The notes: a model not told the origin generated them from the sequence alone. Shown: positions 18,456 through 28,033, numbered from the stretch's first letter. The stretch: 64,000 nt of DNA from Rubrobacter marinus (GCF_011492965.1 NZ_CP045121.1:4092001-4156000); one strand, 5' to 3'. A program made the numbers and translations.

Positions 18456-18830
18456 GCTGCGTACCTCCTTACGAATGGACATCTCGACGTAACGCTCCTC
18501 GTAGCCTTTGCAAGCTTCTCGCTCCTCGTTCGCTCAGGCCGCACCTCCATCGCTTGTATCTTTCGTCATATTGTTAGCATTCGTGCGATAAGGCCGGAAG
18601 ACGCCGAAGCGCTGCGTGGCGCGTTTGGGTACTTTTTTGTTACGGAAGTTCTAATACCGGGGGAGGCGTGATCGGGGCGACGGCTAGGGCTTGGTGTAAA
18701 AGATAGTACATTTGAGTGATGTGGCGGGGCGGCTAGCACCACAGTATTAGGAGGACGGTGGGAACCGGTGGTGCACTGCGCGTTGCGACGGGCTGGCGCG
18801 CGGAGCAGGGAGTAAGCGAGGGAGAGGAAG
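18456..18830. other. Divergent intergenic region between LPSTG protein and LuxR-type regulator
   Basis: 375 bp with locally lower GC than the flanking genes around 18560-18720. It must hold promoters for both divergent genes and a long leader for the LPSTG gene. No riboswitch, operator palindrome or RNA gene is recognisable by eye. Confidence 0.5.
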
Positions 18831-19475
18831 ATGAGGTTAGAGACAGGAGCCGCCGCTACGCGGGCTCGTGGGGTATGCGAGGGCACGGGACCGGTGTGGG
18901 TCTGCGATCCCGCCGAGACCGTGATGGGGGTGGGTCTGGCGCGCAACCTCTCGGAGGAGGTTCCGGTCTACTTCGGGTGGGGCGGTCCCCCGCCCGAGCC
19001 CCGTCCCACGTCGGTGGTCTTGTGCTGCGCGGACGCGGAGCAGCTCCCGGAGAGCATCGGGCACGTGCGTCTGCACGAGCGGGAGGCCGGCATCCTCGTC
19101 TTCAACCCGTACATGGACCTGCCGCTGGCCTGGAACGCCCTACGGCTCGGGGCCCGCGGCTACCTGCACGCCGGCATGCAGCCCGACCAGATCCTCCGCG
19201 CCATCCTCGCGGCCGAAGGGGGCGAGGTCGTGGCCCCGAGGAAGTTGCTCGAGTACGTGGTCGAGAACGCCGTGCACCACTGTCCCGACACCCTCTCCGC
19301 CCGCCGGCGCGAGATCCTGGGCCTCGTCGCCGATGGGCTGACCAACGCCCAGATCGCCCACAAGCTGTTCCTCTCGGAGTCCACCGTCAAGCAGCACCTC
19401 TACGCCGCCTACAGGCTCCTCGGCGTCCGGAACAGGACCGAGGCCGCGGGGCTCGTCCGCAACGGCGGCATGTAA
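18831..19475 (+). CDS. LuxR/NarL-type regulator with atypical receiver-like domain
   Basis: A 214-residue protein. The C-terminal 65 residues are a LuxR helix-turn-helix: LSARRREILGLVADGLTNAQIAHKLFLSESTVKQHLYAAYRLLGV. The N-terminal 140 residues resemble a receiver domain. They end in the familiar ALRLGARGYLHAGMQPDQI stretch, but I see no phosphoacceptor Asp at the expected strand end (VVLCCADAEQ), and the conserved Lys after the ARGYL motif is replaced (HAG). It may therefore act without phosphorylation. A paralogue lies at 27375-27932 with the same LPLAW-AL--GARGY-HA--P-QI core. The ATG follows a GAGAGGAAG site. It is divergent from the LPSTG surface protein gene, which may be its target (inference). 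Confidence 0.8.
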   Translation: MRLETGAAATRARGVCEGTGPVWVCDPAETVMGVGLARNLSEEVPVYFGWGGPPPEPRPTSVVLCCADAEQLPESIGHVRLHEREAGILVFNPYMDLPLAWNALRLGARGYLHAGMQPDQILRAILAAEGGEVVAPRKLLEYVVENAVHHCPDTLSARRREILGLVADGLTNAQIAHKLFLSESTVKQHLYAAYRLLGVRNRTEAAGLVRNGGM

Positions 19476-19485
19476 GGGCTCGGCC

Positions 19486-21665
19486 CTACTGCCTCACGGC
19501 ATCCGACTTGCCGAGCTCGACGTCGAGGAGCGTCGTCGCCACGTCGGCCGGGAGCGGCTTTGAGAAGTAGGTACCCTGGGCGAGGTCGCAGCCGAGGTTT
19601 TTGAGGTGGGCGAACTGCTCGGCCGTCTCGACGCCGCAGGCGATGGTCGTGCGTCCCAGGGCGCGACCCAGGGCTACGACCGCCGCCACGATCGCCCTGT
19701 CCTGCGGGTTCTCGTCGATGCCGGAGATCAGGGCGCGGTCGATCTTCAAGGTGTCGGCCGGGAAGCGCCTGAGCTGCGAGAGCGAGGAGCTGCCCACCCC
19801 GAAGTTGTCCACGGCGACGTGCACCCCGAGCTCCCTGAGGGCGAGCAGCCTGCCCGAGATCTCCTCGTCCTCCGTCACGATCCCCTCGGCGACGTCGAAC
19901 CACAGGTTGCCCGGCCGCAGACCGGTCTCACGCAGGATCTCCGCGACGGTCGCGGTGATCTGCCCGTTGGCGAGCTGCCTGCGAGAGACGTTCACGCTTA
20001 TCTTCGGGGCTACGCGCTCGGGGTAGCGCCCCTGCCACTCGGCGCCCTGGCGGCAGGCCTCGCGCAGCACCCCCTCCCCGAGGGGGATTATCAGGTTGGT
20101 CTCCTCGGCCACCGCGAGAAACTCCTTCGCCTCCAGGGTCCCCCGCTCCGGGTGCTCCCAGCGCGCGTAGGCCTCCATCAAGACGATCTTCTCCGTCTCG
20201 ACGGAGACGTTCGGCTGGTAGTGGACCTGCAGCTCCTCGCGCGCGATGGCCCTCCGAAGGTTGTCCTCGGTCTCCAGCCGCGCGAAGGCCCCGGCGTCCA
20301 TGCTCTCCTCGAAGACCCGGTAGCGTGCCCCGCCCTCGCTCGTCTTCGCCCCGCGCAGGGCGAGGTCCGCCGCGCGCAAGAGCTCGACGGAGGACTCGCC
20401 CCCCGTAGCGCCCACGGCCACGCCGATGCTCAACGACACGAACAGCTCGCGCCCGCCGACGGGGAACGGCGCCTCCAGAGCCTCGGTCACCCTCTCGGCC
20501 ACGCGCACGGCGCCCTTGAGGTCCTGCACGTCCTCCAGCAGCACCGCGAACTCGTCCCCGCCCATGCGGGCGACCGTATCCTGGGGACGGACGCAGTCCT
20601 TGACCCTGGCCGCGACCTCCGCGAGCAGCGTGTCGCCGGCCTCGGGGCCCATCGAGTCGTTGACGACCTTGAAGTTGTCCAGGTCCATCAGGAGCACCGC
20701 GAGCGGCTCGACGTTGCGCGTGAGGCGGGCGAGGGCGTGCCCCAGGCGGTCCAGGAAGAGGGCGCGGTTGGGGAGGCCGGTCAGCCCGTCGTGGAAGGCC
20801 TGGTGGAAGATCTGCTCCTCCAGGGTCTTGCGCTCGCTGAGGTCGCGGGAGTTGACGACGATCCCGTTCACCCCGGGGGAGTCGAGCAGGTTGGTCGAGA
20901 TCCCTCGAGGTGTCGCCAGGAGCCGTCCTTGTGCCTCAGACGGTACTCGAGGCGGCCGCTGACGGCGCCGGGGCTGTCGAACCCGCCCGAGAACGTCGCC
21001 CCGACGAAGCCGAGGTCCTCCGGGTGCACGTAGTCGAAGATGTCCTTGCCGAGCAGTTCGTCGGCCCCGTAGCCCAGGATGCGCTCGACCGCGGGGCTCT
21101 GGTAGCGGATGGTGCCGTCGCCGTCGAGGACGGTGATGATGTCCGGCGCGTTGCGCACCAGCGAGCGCAGGCGTTCCTCGCTCTTCTCCAGCTCGTCCTG
21201 GACCTCCCGGCGCTCGGTGATGTCCTCGAGGAGGAGGACCACCTCGAGCACCCGCCCGTCGTCGTCCTTCACCGGGTAGATCGAGGCCTCGAACCAGCGC
21301 TTCCTGCCCTCGCGTCCCACGGCCTCCGGGTCGTACAGGAGCGGCGGCGTCGTCACGGCTTCGCCGCCCATCCCCTCCTCCACGTAAGGGACGAGCCCCG
21401 ACGCCCGGACGTGCTCGTCCCGGAACACGTTGGCGTCGGCCTCCTCGCCCCCCGGGAGCCCCCACAGCTCCGACCAGGCGGCGTTGCTCAAGAGCGGCCG
21501 TCCGTCCGGCGCGAAAACGTGGATGCCCATCGGGCTGCGCTCGATCGCCGTCCGAAAACGCGCCTCCGAGACGCGCTGGCCGCGCCTCGCCAGTAGTTTA
21601 AGACCGCGCTTCAAGGACTCGAACGGACCTAACCTCGCCGGCTTCCCTGTCTGCTTTATGCTCAC
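19486..21665 (-). CDS. PAS-PAS-GGDEF-EAL protein, frameshifted near 20901, EAL motifs eroded
   Basis: Read from GTG at 21665. Two PAS domains (ERSPMGIHVFAPDGR, with VLLLEDITERREVQ; then ITVLDGDGTIRYQSPAVERI, ILGYGADELLGKDIFDYVHP) are followed by a one-base frame change near 20901. There HLEG must continue into ISTNLLDSPGVN. GGDEF has an intact RMGGDEFAVLLED signature and FHQAFHDGLTGLPNRALFLD, so diguanylate cyclase activity is plausible. The EAL domain is full length but altered: MEAYARW for EAL-RW, FDVAEG for E-TE, DNFGVGSSSL for DDFGTGYSSL, and ACGVET for AEGVET. It is probably a poor or inactive phosphodiesterase. The missing base is most simply a sequence error. It is convergent with the LuxR-type gene, 10 bp apart. 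Confidence 0.8.
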
Positions 21666-21873
21666 GCCCCAAACCGCCCCGCTCGCTCTGTTGACAACAA
21701 AGGACCCGCGCCGTGACCGGCATCGATCGTGCTCGTCTCGACAACTCGAAACCCCCTCGCCGGCACGCCCCGGCGGGCCGGAATCACGTTCCTTGCCCAC
21801 ACTTATCGGCACTTCCGACGATTTGCTTTAACCCCGTCCGCGAGGTGGCCGCGCTCGCTCGCCGGGACATGTC

Positions 21874-24276
21874 TCAGGGCGCGGGCGGCAGCCCGGTCAC
21901 GGTGGGATCGCGGTACAAGACGCGAGCATCCTCGGTGTACAGACCCACGCGTCCGCTTCGTATGGGGTAGGGATCGGTGAAGGTGATCTGCAGCTCGTCG
22001 TCCACGTAGACCCGGATGGTCGGGCCGCGGACCTCGATGCGGTAGTCGTACCAACGCCCCGGCTCCGCGCGTGGCCTGCCTTTGGTTGCGAGGAAGACCT
22101 GCCCGGTCCCCTTGGGCGGGACCAGCTTCCCGAGCTCCAGGCCGTTGGTCTTGTGGACGAGGTAGTAGCTGCGGTCCTCGGCCTTGTAGCGGAAGAACAC
22201 CCAGCCCGTCTCCCAGGTGTTCGGCGGGGAGTTGCGGCGGAGTTGATCTTCGAACTTCATCCGCACCTCGAAGCTGTAGTCGCGCAGGGCCGGGTCCCCG
22301 GCGAGCGCGAGCGCCGCGTGGGTCTCGACGGGCCTGCGCGCAGCCTTAGGGGCGAGGACCGCAGCCCCGTTCTCGACGCCCACCTTCCCGTAGCCGTCGT
22401 ACTTGACGGTCCAGTCCATGCCGCTCCACCCGGCGAGAGGGCCGTCCTCGGGGCTGGCGGAGACGGTGTTCTCTCGCCCGCCCGAGGCCCAGAAGCCGAC
22501 CGCTACGGCGGCCGTCAGGGCCGCGAGCAGGATGGGAGGGCGGAGGGATCTCCCGCGGGCTCCGGCCTCGAGCGGGACCTCGACGAGGCTGCTTGCGGCG
22601 GATCCGGAGCGCCACTGTGCGGGCAGGCGCAGAAGGAAAGCCGCCATCATGACCGCGATGACCGCGGTGAGCCAGGGCAAGGCCCGCAGGGTCGGCCACC
22701 AGGCCGAGCGGCGTTCGAGGCTCAGGTTCAACGCCGACAGGTACAGGCCCACGTCGATCTTCAGCCAGGTCGTCGCGCGGGCGAGGGGTCCCGGCCGGTA
22801 GTCGTAGCGGACCTCGGTCTGCATGGCCCGCAGGTCGGCGAAGGCGTAGCCCTGCTCCTGCAAGCCCTCGACCAACGCTTCGAGCTCGGAGACCGGGATG
22901 TTCGCCGGATGGTAGAAGCCTACGGCCCAGCCGTCGCGCACCACGCGCAGGGCCTCGGCGCGGCGGAGCTGGGCTTCCACGGTGAACCCCTGCTCGGGGT
23001 TGATATAGCCCAGGTTCTCCGGGATCAGGGTCTGGCCGTAAGGGTCGGGACCCGCGGGATAGGGCAGCCAACCGAGGGGCGCGCGATTCTCGATGGCATG
23101 CGAGAAGTAGCGGGAGAAGACCTCGTAGGCGAGCGGAGATCCGGCGTAGTGCGGGGTCTCCCAGAACCGCGGCTCGAGGCCTTGATCCCTGAGGATGCGG
23201 ATGCCGTCTTCCGTCTTGGCGGCGTACTTCTCCCAGGTCTCGCCCCTCAGGGGCGCGTTCCTGACCTCGTCCCAGTACTCGTAGTCCTCGCCGGAGCCGA
23301 AGGTGTGGTGGTACCCGTGCAGGATTATCGTCCCGCCGCGGTCCTGGGCGTAGCGCAGGGCGCGGACGAACTCGGGTTTCTTGCTCAACGCCACCACCGA
23401 CCCGTCCTTGAAGCGCTGCGCGGGGATCACGCCGAGCGAGAACGGGATGCGCCGGGAGTGGAGGTAGTCCGTGGCCTCGATGATGCGCCGCGGGTCCACG
23501 TGCACGGAGACGTCCTCGAGCCGTATCAGCGCCTGCCGCGCCTCCTTGACGGGGGTGTCGAAGAACTCGTGCAGCACGTCGGCGAGCACGAGCGGCAGCC
23601 CGTCGAGCTCGGGCTCCGGGTGGTCGGTGCTCGTGGCCGGAAGCCCGTTGACGTAGAAGAGGTTGCCCCCCCTGACCACGTACGGGATGGGCGAGGGGGA
23701 GGAGCCCGCGTAAGACGCGAGCACCCGCGCGGAGGGCTCATCGATCACGACCCCGACGGGCTCGTAGCCATCGAGCACGGCCCCGTAACGCTCCCCGCGG
23801 TACTCGACCCAGCGTGGGGCGTCGCCGGCGCCGGGGGGCTTGAGGTGGAAGCCGTAGGCGGGGGACCTGGGGAGCCGGTCGAGACCGTACCCCAGCCAGA
23901 GCACCGGGCGGTCGGCGCGTGCGAGATCCTCTAGCAGAGGGGCGGGCAGCGGCGACGTGGGATCGTTGCCGACGACCGCCACCCGATCGTAGGAGCGGAG
24001 CTGCCCCTCCGAGTACTCCGCCGCGTCGACGACCGTGGTGCGCGGCGTGAAGTGGCGCAGCAGCATCTCCAGCTGCGGCCCGATCTGGTCGTCCGCCTGC
24101 GGCCACTCGGGCCACTCCTGGTTTACGATCAGGACGCTCGGGCCACCAGGGGCCGGACCCTCCTCGCCCCCTCGCTCGGGCGAGCCCTCGGCGCCTTCCG
24201 CTGCCCGGGGGTAGGGCAGGCCGGCGACGAGCAGCAGCAAGCCCACCAGCAGGACCCGAAGCCGACCGGCGCTCAT
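21874..24276 (-). CDS. Membrane DUF2334 (polysaccharide deacetylase-like) protein with C-terminal LamG/DUF1080-like beta domain
   Basis: An 800-residue protein. It has an N-terminal signal (LLVGLLLLVAGLPYPRAA), a region resembling a Rossmann-type domain (VLIVNQEWPEW onward), then the DUF2334 segment (about 245-480). That segment has IRLEDVSVHVDPRRI, the His cluster IILHGYHHTFGSG, a Trp-Glu-Thr-Pro-His-Tyr motif and GFYHPANIP, the likely metal-binding framework of this deacetylase-like family. Two hydrophobic helices follow (about 530 and 575). The last 200 residues form a beta-rich domain like LamG or DUF1080 (WETGWVFFRYKAEDRSYYLV, WYDYRIEVRGPTIRVYVDDE). The ATG overlaps the wecB stop by four bases. 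With the GT2 and WecB genes it probably trims or modifies an exported polysaccharide (inference). Confidence 0.8.
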   Translation of the reverse strand: MSAGRLRVLLVGLLLLVAGLPYPRAAEGAEGSPERGGEEGPAPGGPSVLIVNQEWPEWPQADDQIGPQLEMLLRHFTPRTTVVDAAEYSEGQLRSYDRVAVVGNDPTSPLPAPLLEDLARADRPVLWLGYGLDRLPRSPAYGFHLKPPGAGDAPRWVEYRGERYGAVLDGYEPVGVVIDEPSARVLASYAGSSPSPIPYVVRGGNLFYVNGLPATSTDHPEPELDGLPLVLADVLHEFFDTPVKEARQALIRLEDVSVHVDPRRIIEATDYLHSRRIPFSLGVIPAQRFKDGSVVALSKKPEFVRALRYAQDRGGTIILHGYHHTFGSGEDYEYWDEVRNAPLRGETWEKYAAKTEDGIRILRDQGLEPRFWETPHYAGSPLAYEVFSRYFSHAIENRAPLGWLPYPAGPDPYGQTLIPENLGYINPEQGFTVEAQLRRAEALRVVRDGWAVGFYHPANIPVSELEALVEGLQEQGYAFADLRAMQTEVRYDYRPGPLARATTWLKIDVGLYLSALNLSLERRSAWWPTLRALPWLTAVIAVMMAAFLLRLPAQWRSGSAASSLVEVPLEAGARGRSLRPPILLAALTAAVAVGFWASGGRENTVSASPEDGPLAGWSGMDWTVKYDGYGKVGVENGAAVLAPKAARRPVETHAALALAGDPALRDYSFEVRMKFEDQLRRNSPPNTWETGWVFFRYKAEDRSYYLVHKTNGLELGKLVPPKGTGQVFLATKGRPRAEPGRWYDYRIEVRGPTIRVYVDDELQITFTDPYPIRSGRVGLYTEDARVLYRDPTVTGLPPAP

Positions 24277-25475
24277 GCGACCTCCTCCACGGGCCCGTCC
24301 GCCACGAGCGCGCCCGACGCGACGCGCGGCAGGAAGGACCCCGGTAGCTCTGCGGAGAGCCCGAAGCGGTGGCGCAGGGCGGCGACGATGCGGGCGGTTG
24401 CCCGGCCGTCGCCGTACGGGTTCGCGGCGCGTGCCATCGCCCCGTAGGCGTGCCCGTCGCGGAGCAGCGTCTCGGCCGCGCGAAGCACGTCCCGCTCGTC
24501 GGTGCCCACGAGGCGTGAGGTACCGGCCTCCACGGACTCGGAGCGCTCCGTCTTGTCGCGCAAGACCAGCACCGGCTTGCCCAGGGCGGGGGCCTCCTCC
24601 TGGAGACCGCCGGAGTCTGTCAGGACGAGGTGGCAGGAGTCGAGCAGGCGGACGAAGTCCCGGTAGCCCACGGGCTCTTCCAGGCGGATCCTGGCGTTCC
24701 CCCCCAAGATGCGACCGACGGGCTCGCGCACGTAGGGCGAGGCGTGGACGGGGAAGACCACCTCAGCCCCGGGGTTGCGCTCGACGAGCCGCAGGACCGC
24801 GGAGCACACGGCTTCCAGCGGCGCGCCGCGGTTCTCGCGACGGTGCATCGTCAGCAGGACGCGGCGGCGCCTGTGGCGGCGACGCTCGCGCGGGGGCTTC
24901 GAGACCGGGGGGCGCCGGTCCTTCTCGCGCACGTGGAGCAGGGCGTCGATGACGGTGTTGCCCGTCACCAGAACCCGCCGTTCCGGGACCCCCGCGTCCG
25001 CCAGGCAGCGGGCGGCGTGCGGCGTCGGGGCGAAGTGCAGGTCGGCCAGGACGCCGATAAGACGGCGGTTTCCTTCTTCGGGGAACGGCTCGTAGAGGTC
25101 GTCCGTGCGCAGCCCCGCCTCGACGTGCGCCACCGGGGTGAGGCGGTAGTAGGCGGCCAGCGCCCCCACCATGGCCGAGGTCGTGTCCCCCTGGACCACC
25201 ACGAGGTCCGGGCGGAAGCGCCCTATCACCGCGTCCATCGCCGCGAGGGCGCGCGTGGTCAGGTCGGGGAGCGTCTGGCGGTGGGACATGAGGTCCATGT
25301 CGACGTCGGGCTCGAGGCCGAAGACCTCCAGGGCGCCGTCGAGCATCCCCCGGTGCTGGCCCGTGCTGCACAACACCGTCTCGAACTCGTCGCCGCGGGC
25401 GCGCAGGGCGAGTACGACCGGCGCCAGCTTGATCGCCTCGGGGCGGGTGCCTACTACGACAAGGATTCTGGGCAT
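24273..25475 (-). CDS. wecB: UDP-N-acetylglucosamine 2-epimerase (non-hydrolysing)
   Basis: WecB interconverts UDP-GlcNAc and UDP-ManNAc for envelope glycans. The 400-residue chain starts MPRILVVVGTRPEAIKLAPV, the family N-terminus. It also shows VVVQGDTTSAMVGALAAYY, HVEAGLRTDDLYEPFPEEGN, HFAPTPHAARCL, TGNTVIDALL, LLTMHRRENRG and LTDSGGLQEEAPALGKPVLV. These hold the usual Asp, Glu and His residues of the active site. An Arg-rich insertion (RERRRHRRRR, about residue 205) is unusual. The ATG lies 5 bp after the GT2 stop and the TGA overlaps the next ATG, so the three genes form one tight operon. Confidence 0.93.
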   Translation of the reverse strand: MPRILVVVGTRPEAIKLAPVVLALRARGDEFETVLCSTGQHRGMLDGALEVFGLEPDVDMDLMSHRQTLPDLTTRALAAMDAVIGRFRPDLVVVQGDTTSAMVGALAAYYRLTPVAHVEAGLRTDDLYEPFPEEGNRRLIGVLADLHFAPTPHAARCLADAGVPERRVLVTGNTVIDALLHVREKDRRPPVSKPPRERRRHRRRRVLLTMHRRENRGAPLEAVCSAVLRLVERNPGAEVVFPVHASPYVREPVGRILGGNARIRLEEPVGYRDFVRLLDSCHLVLTDSGGLQEEAPALGKPVLVLRDKTERSESVEAGTSRLVGTDERDVLRAAETLLRDGHAYGAMARAANPYGDGRATARIVAALRHRFGLSAELPGSFLPRVASGALVADGPVEEVA

Positions 25476-25480
25476 GGCGT

Positions 25481-26749
25481 CTACCTCGGAAGCTCGACGA
25501 TGGGCGTCTGGGGGCACGGCTCGGCGGGGGGCAAGAGGCGGGGCGAGACGCGGCTGGTCTTGGCCCAGCCCCGGCGACCGAGCAGCACGTGCCAATAAAC
25601 CACCACGCCGGCCGCGAACCACACGAAGGAGTAGAAGGTGAAGAGGTGCCCGTGCAGGAGCAGGCGCCACAGCGGCGGGCGGGCGCTCCGCCCCCAGGAC
25701 ACCATCACCAGCGGGGCCATCGGGAAGGCCAGCAGGTACCACGCGACTAGGTGCGGTGCGTCCCCTTTGTAAGAGCCGAACGAGAAGGAGAGCCACGAGA
25801 CGATGCTGGCGAGGCCGATCGGCAGGAACGCCACGGGGAGCAGCAGGAAGATCAGGAGGTCCAACCGCGTGTGGAAGGGTTGGCGGCTGCCGAGCAGCGT
25901 GGGCAGGTACTGCCAGCAGGCCAGATGCCCCTGCAACCAGCGGCCGCGCTGGCGAACGAGCGAGCGCAGCTTCGGAACGGCTTCCTGCAAGACCGCGGCC
26001 GACGCACAGAACCTCAACCGCCGCCTCTTCGCCAGCAGCCGCAGGCTGAGGTCCAGGTCCTCGGTGAGCGAGGAAGGCCTCCAGGGGACGTCCTCGAGGG
26101 CGTAGAGGTCGGCGAGCCGCACGCACTGGCCGTTCCCGCCCAGCGTGGCGCTGCCGAGCAGGTCCTTGGCCCCGCAGATAATCCTGCCCCAGACCGCGAA
26201 CTCCAGGTGCTGCCACAACGTCAACAGGTTATGATCGGCGTTGTACATCCGGACGGCGGACTGCACGCCCGCGACCTCGTCGTCGGCGAAGTACGGGGCG
26301 ACCTTCTCCAGAAAGTCCGGCTCCACCCGCGCGTCGGAGTCGAAGACGACCACTACGACGTCCTCGGGGGCGCGCCCCCGAAGAAGGTCCATCCGCCGCA
26401 CGGCGGCGCAGCCGGCGTTCAGGGCGTGGCCCTTGCCGCGCCTGGCCTGCTCCCGCGGCTGCCGTACGAGCCGGACCCTGGGGTCGGCGGTGAACGGGAC
26501 GACGGCGTCGACCGTGCCGTCGTCGGAGGCATCGTCGATCACCAGGACCACGAAATCCCCGCGGAGGCCGAGCAGGCTGGAGAGCGTCCGCCCGATCACC
26601 CCCTCCTCGTTGAGCGCGGGCACCAGCAGGACGAAGAATGGTTCCGCGCAAGAGCCCCCTCGGCCTGCCGCCACCGACCGCGTCGAAAGCACGGCCATCG
26701 CGTACACGTACAACACGGTGAGCACTACCAACACGGTTACGGCCTGCAT
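25481..26749 (-). CDS. Membrane family 2 glycosyltransferase (processive synthase type)
   Basis: A 422-residue protein with one N-terminal and about four C-terminal membrane helices around a cytosolic GT-A domain. Motifs of processive beta-glycan synthases are present: VPALNEEGVIGRTL, VLVIDDASDDGT, VVFDSDARVEPDFL (DXD), LGGNGQCVR, LTEDLDLSLRLL (TED) and QRGRWLQGHL (Q/RXXRW). It resembles poly-N-acetylglucosamine and hyaluronan-type synthases. The sugar is not determined, but the linked WecB suggests an N-acetylhexosamine polymer. I see no PilZ domain. It is first in the operon GT2-wecB-DUF2334, so its promoter should lie in 26750-27374. Confidence 0.88.
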   Translation of the reverse strand: MQAVTVLVVLTVLYVYAMAVLSTRSVAAGRGGSCAEPFFVLLVPALNEEGVIGRTLSSLLGLRGDFVVLVIDDASDDGTVDAVVPFTADPRVRLVRQPREQARRGKGHALNAGCAAVRRMDLLRGRAPEDVVVVVFDSDARVEPDFLEKVAPYFADDEVAGVQSAVRMYNADHNLLTLWQHLEFAVWGRIICGAKDLLGSATLGGNGQCVRLADLYALEDVPWRPSSLTEDLDLSLRLLAKRRRLRFCASAAVLQEAVPKLRSLVRQRGRWLQGHLACWQYLPTLLGSRQPFHTRLDLLIFLLLPVAFLPIGLASIVSWLSFSFGSYKGDAPHLVAWYLLAFPMAPLVMVSWGRSARPPLWRLLLHGHLFTFYSFVWFAAGVVVYWHVLLGRRGWAKTSRVSPRLLPPAEPCPQTPIVELPR

Positions 26750-27374
26750 CTCGGTCCCCCGCCCCCGGTACTCCCGGTCCGGCTCGTGCTCCCCCGGCCG
26801 GCGCTCGATCCGACCGGTGGACGCACCGTCAAGGTCTCAACCATGATTTGCTCGCACCTCTCCCACTTCTGCCACCCACCGATCCCGATTCCTCTAACAA
26901 CGTTATGCATGGATGAAGGTCCGTATCTACCTTCTCGACGCGACACTAACAGCAATAGGACCCGAACGGGCCCCGCGGCCCGAGAAAGAGCCCTAACGCT
27001 AGCCACGGGTGCTTCCGAGGGTGCTACGCATGCCCCCGAGGGGGCTTAGTCCGACACGACGCCCGCCGACGTGCGCCCGAGGATGCGCCCGGGTACTACC
27101 GAGAACGTCCTGGGCGATACGCCCCAAGGATACGGCCGCGGGGACCGAAACTCCCCGCCGCGACGTTCCGCCGGCGGCGGGCGTCGCGGGGTCGGATCGT
27201 CAAAAGTGTTGCTAGTTACGATATCTCCGGGTATGTTCGGGGTGAATAGGGTGGATAGAAAGGGTGCGCATGAACGGTCTGGGGCTCGCGAGGCTAGGTA
27301 TGTATGAGGCCGTCGAGGACGAACAATAGAGATACGAGGCGGCATCCGCGGCTCGCGCTGACGCGCTTCCCCCG
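26750..27374. other. Long intergenic region, no gene recognised
   Basis: About 625 bp between the divergent GT2 operon and LuxR-type gene. Short open frames here look like chance. An ATG at 27300 is in frame with the LuxR gene but meets TAG at 27327, leaving a 9-codon reading frame upstream. Otherwise I see only room for two promoters. Confidence 0.5.
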
Positions 27375-27932
27375 GTGTTGGCGGCGGGTCTGGCGAGGAT
27401 ACTATCGGGCAGGGCGAAGGTGTACATCGGGGAGGAAGCCCCCGAGCAGGAGTTCACCGCGCTGGTGGTCTACGCCGAGGATGCGCAACGCCTCGCCGAG
27501 GAGCTCGACCAGGCCCGCAAGAAGCTCGGCGCCGACGCCCCGGTACTGGTGATGAGCTTGGGCCTGGATCTGCCCCTCGCCTGGTCCGCGCTCAAGGCCG
27601 GGGCGCGCGGCTACATCCACGCCGCGATGCGCCCCGAGCAGATCGTGCGGGCCGTCGACGTCGCCGAGGAGGGGAAGATGGCGGCGCCGAGGAGCTTGCT
27701 CGAGCACCTCATCCTCGGCAATGGCGCCTCGCCCGCCGACTCGCTCTCCCCCCGCCAGCGCGAGATCCTCTCGTTCGTGTGCGAGGGCGCCGGCAACGCC
27801 CGCATAGCCCGGGAGCTTTACCTCTCGGAATCCACCGTGAAGCAGCACCTGCGCGCCGCCTACAAGACCCTCGGCGTCCGCAGCCGCGCGGAGGCGGCGC
27901 GGCTCCTCAAAGACTGCGGCTGCGGCGTCTGA
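27375..27932 (+). CDS. LuxR/NarL-type regulator, paralogue of 18831-19475
   Basis: A 185-residue protein from GTG at 27375. The C-terminal helix-turn-helix (LSPRQREILSFVCEGAGNAR, LYLSESTVKQHLRAAYKTLG) and the core LDLPLAWSALKAGARGYIHA closely match the regulator at 18.8 kb. The first 30 residues of that paralogue have no equivalent here. In the same frame upstream, codons run back only to a TAG at 27327 without a better start, so the N-terminus may be truncated. As in the paralogue, the receiver-like domain lacks an obvious phosphoacceptor Asp and has HAA where a conserved Lys would follow. It could control the divergent polysaccharide operon (inference from position only). Confidence 0.72.
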   Translation: MLAAGLARILSGRAKVYIGEEAPEQEFTALVVYAEDAQRLAEELDQARKKLGADAPVLVMSLGLDLPLAWSALKAGARGYIHAAMRPEQIVRAVDVAEEGKMAAPRSLLEHLILGNGASPADSLSPRQREILSFVCEGAGNARIARELYLSESTVKQHLRAAYKTLGVRSRAEAARLLKDCGCGV

Positions 27933-28033
27933 TCTTCGCCCAGACCGCGAGCAAGGCTTAACGAGCGTCGTGTTTTGCATGCTACAATTGCGCGCTTGCG
28001 ACGGCTTGTTACGCTTAAGGAGATTCCTCTCAT

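Noticed and set aside
22153..23934. Long plus-strand frame opposite the DUF2334 gene
   Set aside because: Antisense shadow of a conserved gene; no recognisable motif.
25476..26216. Extended in-frame start for wecB reaching back into the GT2 gene
   Set aside because: The upstream codons overlap the GT2 coding region in another frame; the family N-terminus (MPRILVVVGTRPEAIKL) begins at 25475.
27300..27329. Nine-codon ATG-TAG frame before the second LuxR-type gene as a leader peptide
   Set aside because: It is in frame with the gene but has no attenuator-like structure or repeated codons to support regulation; it may equally be a broken N-terminus.
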